Below are positions 61,002-64,000 of a DNA stretch of 64,000 bases, piece after piece; position 1 is the stretch's first letter; each line of letters opens with the position of its first letter. A model generated the notes under the pieces. The model was given only the letters and a program-made list of their open reading frames with translations, made no database searches and had not been told where the DNA came from. The stretch is from Cryobacterium algoritolerans (lineage in GTDB: Bacteria; Actinomycetota; Actinomycetes; Actinomycetales; Microbacteriaceae). Location of the stretch: the NCBI RefSeq assembly GCF_004402785.1, contig NZ_SOFP01000083.1:38536-102535 (forward strand), given 5' to 3'. The position numbers were made by a program, and so were the translations under genes.

Positions 61002-62111
61002 TTACTGCCTTCTCCACTGGGAGCATCCCGTGGAATTGAATGAGTAGTCCGAGCTCTGGACCGTCACCTGGGCGCGAGTGGCGCCCATGATGAAGTTGTT
61101 GTCGATGATCTCGCCCGTTGAATCGAGGCGTTCCCAGTAGCACCCAGCCGACCCTTCGGAGACATAGACCCCGGGCTGGATATTTTCGCCGATTCGGCGA
61201 ACGCCTGATCCGAACACGGCACCTGATGCCAAATCCGCAGCTGCCTTCGCCTGGGCCGTGATCTTCAATTGAATAAGGGGCGCGCTGGGCTGGTCAGGGC
61301 AAATGGTCAAAGCGCCAGTCAGTTCCTTCACTTGAGAGTCGGAATAGCTCGCCAGTGAGCCGTATGTGCCGAAGCTCAAGTCGGCGCAGACGGCATACAA
61401 AGTTCCGACCTTGTCGATGCTCGGTGACGCGCCTGATGCCACAGCTGCGTTCTGGATGTCCGTATAGAAGTCCCCCGTCATGGTGCCGGGGGTGCAGCTG
61501 ACGAGTTCCAGCGTTGACGCCCAAACGTCCCGGAAGGTGGGGAAATCGTGGGCCGTGTACTTGGCGTCGTTGCAGCTGATCCGCCAGTCGTGGGGGATCG
61601 GTCTGTCTCCGATCGTTTCAACCCAGATTGACACCTTTGAGGAGGCAGTTGAAACCTCTGCTGCGGTGCCGCTGTAATGGATCGTCCTGAGTTTCGTGAG
61701 GGCAGCTTCCAAAGCAGCTGTGTCTTCAGGTACTGCATAGTCTGCTGATTCGACGCGGAAGCCTTCACCGGTGATCAGGCGCTCTGCCGCGTCCGACCTG
61801 GCATCCCCAAGCTTCCGGCTCGCGGCAGCCGTGGCAAGCGCCGCATCCTTCTCAGCCTTGACAGCGACTGCGGCGATGCGGGCCTGTTCCTCGGAATAGT
61901 TGCCGCCAACGGTCATACCCGTAACCCCGACCAGGATCGCCAGAGCCAGTGAAGCAGCGAGAATCTTTCTCTTTCGGGTCCCGAAAGTCGCAGTGAATGC
62001 CTTCGCCAGGTAAGGCTTAACTGCTTCGTAAATGGCGCCCGAAGCACGCCGGCCTTTTACAAACCATTTGGCCAAGAATCTTGCAAAGGCGTCCAGCGAG
62101 GATTCAGGCAT
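61002..62111 (-). CDS. Membrane-anchored hypothetical protein with Cys-containing C-terminal domain
   Basis: The 369-residue protein has a cytoplasmic basic N-terminus (about 1-50), one helix (ILAASLALAILVGVTGMTVGG), a helical Ala/Glu-rich stalk, and a secreted region. The C-terminal motif GSGVRRIGENIQPGVYVSEGSAGCYWERLDSTGEIIDN recalls domains seen in actinobacterial surface proteins, but I do not name it. TAGGTT (62118-62123) is 6 nt before the ATG on the minus strand. Function unknown. Confidence 0.75.
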   Translation of the reverse strand: MPESSLDAFARFLAKWFVKGRRASGAIYEAVKPYLAKAFTATFGTRKRKILAASLALAILVGVTGMTVGGNYSEEQARIAAVAVKAEKDAALATAAASRKLGDARSDAAERLITGEGFRVESADYAVPEDTAALEAALTKLRTIHYSGTAAEVSTASSKVSIWVETIGDRPIPHDWRISCNDAKYTAHDFPTFRDVWASTLELVSCTPGTMTGDFYTDIQNAAVASGASPSIDKVGTLYAVCADLSFGTYGSLASYSDSQVKELTGALTICPDQPSAPLIQLKITAQAKAAADLASGAVFGSGVRRIGENIQPGVYVSEGSAGCYWERLDSTGEIIDNNFIMGATRAQVTVQSSDYSFNSTGCSQWRRQ

Positions 62112-62338
62112 GTTTTGAACCTATCGGTGGCGCAGGTCGGCATTGGGCCAGAGGTCACCCCCAGAGTGGGTATCCGCTCATGACAGCTGGGGTACACCCC
62201 AACTGGACGTCAGGTCGGAGCGTGGGACTGCGGTCAGATAACTTCGGTTTCTTCATTTCTTGACACTCGCTGGCAAGGCTCTTGGAGGTGCCCTGACATT
62301 GACGGGGTTGGACGATGGCGGGACACGCCCGGGAGACT

Positions 62339-62701
62339 CTATTGGCCTGAACTTGATGCCGCCGCTGCGGTGACTATCCACAGGAAAGTCGTGATCACGG
62401 AAATGCCGAGCGTGACGTACCCCAGGATGAGCCCTGTGAGTGAGGCGCCGCGTCCGATGCCGCCGAGGCGGCTTGCGTTTCGCAATCCAACGTGGCCGAA
62501 GATCACAGCGAGCACTGCAGGCAGGAAGGCCAAGAACATCATGACCAGCCCGAGGATCGGGATGGGTATCCAGATCCCGGTGACGATGGCGACTATGCCG
62601 AGAACAAGTGAGGTGACCGCCATGCCGTTGGTGGGTGGCTTGATGACCTGCTGATAGATGATCTGCTGCTGCGGGTAGGAGGACATCTGCTGGTCACTCA
62701 T
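62339..62701 (-). CDS. DUF4190 membrane protein
   Basis: The 120-residue protein has a Gln/Tyr-rich N-terminus and two DUF4190 helices (GMAVTSLVLGIVAIVTGIWIPIPILGLVMMFLAFLPAVLAVIFGHVGL and TGLILGYVTLGISVITTFLWIV), with the GHxGLRN-like turn between them. The family is widespread in Actinobacteria with unknown role. Confidence 0.85.
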   Translation of the reverse strand: MSDQQMSSYPQQQIIYQQVIKPPTNGMAVTSLVLGIVAIVTGIWIPIPILGLVMMFLAFLPAVLAVIFGHVGLRNASRLGGIGRGASLTGLILGYVTLGISVITTFLWIVTAAAASSSGQ

Positions 62702-62862
62702 TTCGTTTGTGGGGAAGTGCGCTCGGAAGCGTCCGTCGTCGTTGATAAGGACGGCTTCGTGTGATTGGCGCCTGCCGACCAGGCGTCGATGTGCACCGGG
62801 CTGGTGCTTGTCGCGGAGTTGTAGGGATGGCGATTCCCGCGGTTGCTTTGTTCATCATGCGG

Positions 62863-63720
62863 TCAGTTGTTGGTCACGAGGCCAGTTGCGGAATCGAAGG
62901 TTACGCCGGCACCCGAGGAGTCGTCGCTGATCGTGAGGCGATAATTCTCCCCACTAGTGCTCCGTGCGTATCCGCCTGTTGTGCCCACAGGGATTTGAAA
63001 GAGCGCATGGCCTTCTGGTGTCGAGACCATGTTGTCCGCGTTGATGAGGAGTTCCGTCGGCCATGGTTGTCCAGGCGTTTGTAGATTCTTGAGGACAAAC
63101 GAGATCGTGCCGGCTGCCATCTGCATGGCTGCACGGGTTTCTTCGGGAGAACGTGGCGTGGTGGCCAGCGGCATCGTCGCTGGGGCGTCTGGAACTACTT
63201 GCGGTGCCGGGGCTGCCGGGATCGCCTGTGGGAGGACACCAGGCGCGGTGGCCATGGGCTGGGTCAGAGCGGTTAGCGAAGCCAGGCTCGGCATGGGGGG
63301 TACGGCGTTTGGGGCATAGAAGAACGCCAGGCTCCAAATGGACAGCAGTGTCCCGGCGACACCGAGAGTGCCGCCGATTGCGGGCAGTAACCGGCTCGAC
63401 GCTCGGCCTTCCCGTCGCAGCTGCGTTGCTCGAATGGCGAGCGAGATCGCTGTGATGCCGGCAGTCGTGAAGGCAAATCCGCGGAACCCCGTGCTGACGT
63501 CCGGATGAGCGAGAGGCAAGAGAGTAGAGAAGAGGCCTAACGCGACGGCCAGCAAGCCAGTCAAATTGCTCGACCTGGCGCGCGGCTGGGTCGCAACGTA
63601 CCTACTGCGGGGGCGTGTGATTGTGTTGGCCGCCGGTGCGTCCCAATATCCCGGCGGGTTCCAGTCTCTAGGACCATGCCCCATGTTGCCCCACGTCAAT
63701 TCCCCCAAGCGCCCATCCAT
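62863..63720 (-). CDS. Membrane-anchored protein with two helices and a C-terminal extracytoplasmic domain
   Basis: From ATG 63720 (MDGRLGELTWGNMGHG; AAGGG 7 nt upstream) it has 285 residues. Helices are LLAVALGLFSTLLPLAHP, FAFTTAGITAISLAIRATQLR and LPAIGGTLGVAGTLLSIWSLAFFYAP. A Pro/Ala linker leads to a C-terminal domain (SPEETRAAMQMAAGTISFVLKNLQTPG and YRLTISDDSSGAGVTFDSATGLV). I recognise no family. ATG 63684 is an alternative start. Confidence 0.65.
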   Translation of the reverse strand: MDGRLGELTWGNMGHGPRDWNPPGYWDAPAANTITRPRSRYVATQPRARSSNLTGLLAVALGLFSTLLPLAHPDVSTGFRGFAFTTAGITAISLAIRATQLRREGRASSRLLPAIGGTLGVAGTLLSIWSLAFFYAPNAVPPMPSLASLTALTQPMATAPGVLPQAIPAAPAPQVVPDAPATMPLATTPRSPEETRAAMQMAAGTISFVLKNLQTPGQPWPTELLINADNMVSTPEGHALFQIPVGTTGGYARSTSGENYRLTISDDSSGAGVTFDSATGLVTNN

Positions 63721-63975
63721 ACAGGCACCCTTCTGTCTAGCAGCCGGGAGACCAGTCCGACAGACCCCCGAACAAGTGGGATCAACGGGGGTGGCGATGG
63801 GATTCGTCGAATATCCGACGCCAAGGAGTGTGGCGTACGGTAACGATCGTTCGCAAGACACTTCAGGATAGGTTCAGCCCGGCGCGGAAACCCCTACGTG
63901 TCAGGGTTGGGTGAGGCCAGTAGCTAACAGCAAGTCCGCCGTATGACGTAGGGCGAGAATGAGGAATCCACCATC

Positions 63976-64000
63976 ATGTCCAGCCCGTCTTTGATCGCCG
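63976..64000 (+). CDS. Start of a gene running off the window
   Basis: ATG 63976 with GAGGA nine bases upstream begins MSSPSLIA before the window ends. Too little is present to name it. Confidence 0.45.

Overview
The window is high-GC actinobacterial DNA. From 3.6 to 53.4 kb it follows the chromosome-origin neighbourhood conserved across Actinobacteria: dnaB-rplI-rpsR-ssb-rpsF, cca, a DUF6049 gene, murJ, trxB-trxA, parB-parA, rsmG-khpB-yidC-yidD-rnpA-rpmH, dnaA-dnaN-gnd-recF-dciA-gyrB-gyrA, tRNA-Ile and tRNA-Ala, ppiA, crgA, a trpG/pabA-type gene, pknB-pknA-pbpA-rodA-pstP-fhaB-fhaA, tRNA-Leu. Gene content and a repeat family resembling GGTGGTCGAGCCTGTCGAGAC suggest Micrococcales, probably Microbacteriaceae. 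This placement is inference, since no search could be run.

Layout. At 0-3.4 kb (minus) lie a partial membrane protein and the pntAA-pntAB-pntB transhydrogenase operon. At 3.6-7.4 kb (minus) are dnaB, preceded by DnaA-box-like sites, and the S6-SSB-S18-L9 operon with a terminator. At 7.8-10.9 kb (minus) is a sugar ABC transporter (binding protein and two permeases, no ATPase here) whose first permease gene overlaps the end of cca. At 12.4-17.8 kb (plus) are DUF6049, murJ, trxB and trxA. At 17.9-20.3 kb are a PLP aminotransferase and an ATP-grasp D-Ala-D-Ala-ligase-like gene. At 20.3-23.2 kb is a 2.9-kb stretch without a convincing gene, carrying four parS palindromes and two 12-bp tandem arrays. 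A fifth parS overlaps the parA start codon, so this is a centromere beside parAB.

The origin has DnaA boxes on both sides of dnaA and an AT-rich patch before dnaN. Replication and topology genes run plus (dnaA to gyrA); parAB, rsmG and the insertase/RNase P cluster run minus. At 40-53 kb is the cell-division and wall-synthesis control block: rhomboid protease, CrgA, class E sortase, an amidotransferase, two membrane Ser/Thr kinases, PBP, RodA, phosphatase and two FHA proteins.

Downstream of tRNA-Leu(CAG) the character changes to accessory DNA. A DDE transposase gene is translationally coupled to a tyrosine-recombinase-like gene with an altered catalytic arginine. Two small HTH-like genes diverge from it across a perfect 22-bp palindrome. 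An orphan HipB/Y4mF-type antitoxin gene with a 24-bp-arm inverted repeat follows. Beyond it come an SRAP (HMCES/YedK) gene, small TM2/DUF2510/DUF4190-type membrane proteins, an orphan HsdR-N-type nuclease and two unrecognised membrane-anchored proteins. The transposase/recombinase/HTH module is the best candidate for something undescribed. Other notable points are a REP-like element inside recF, a 30-bp duplication in a sortase membrane anchor, and many genes whose -10-like hexamer lies 6-7 nt before the start codon, implying leaderless mRNAs.
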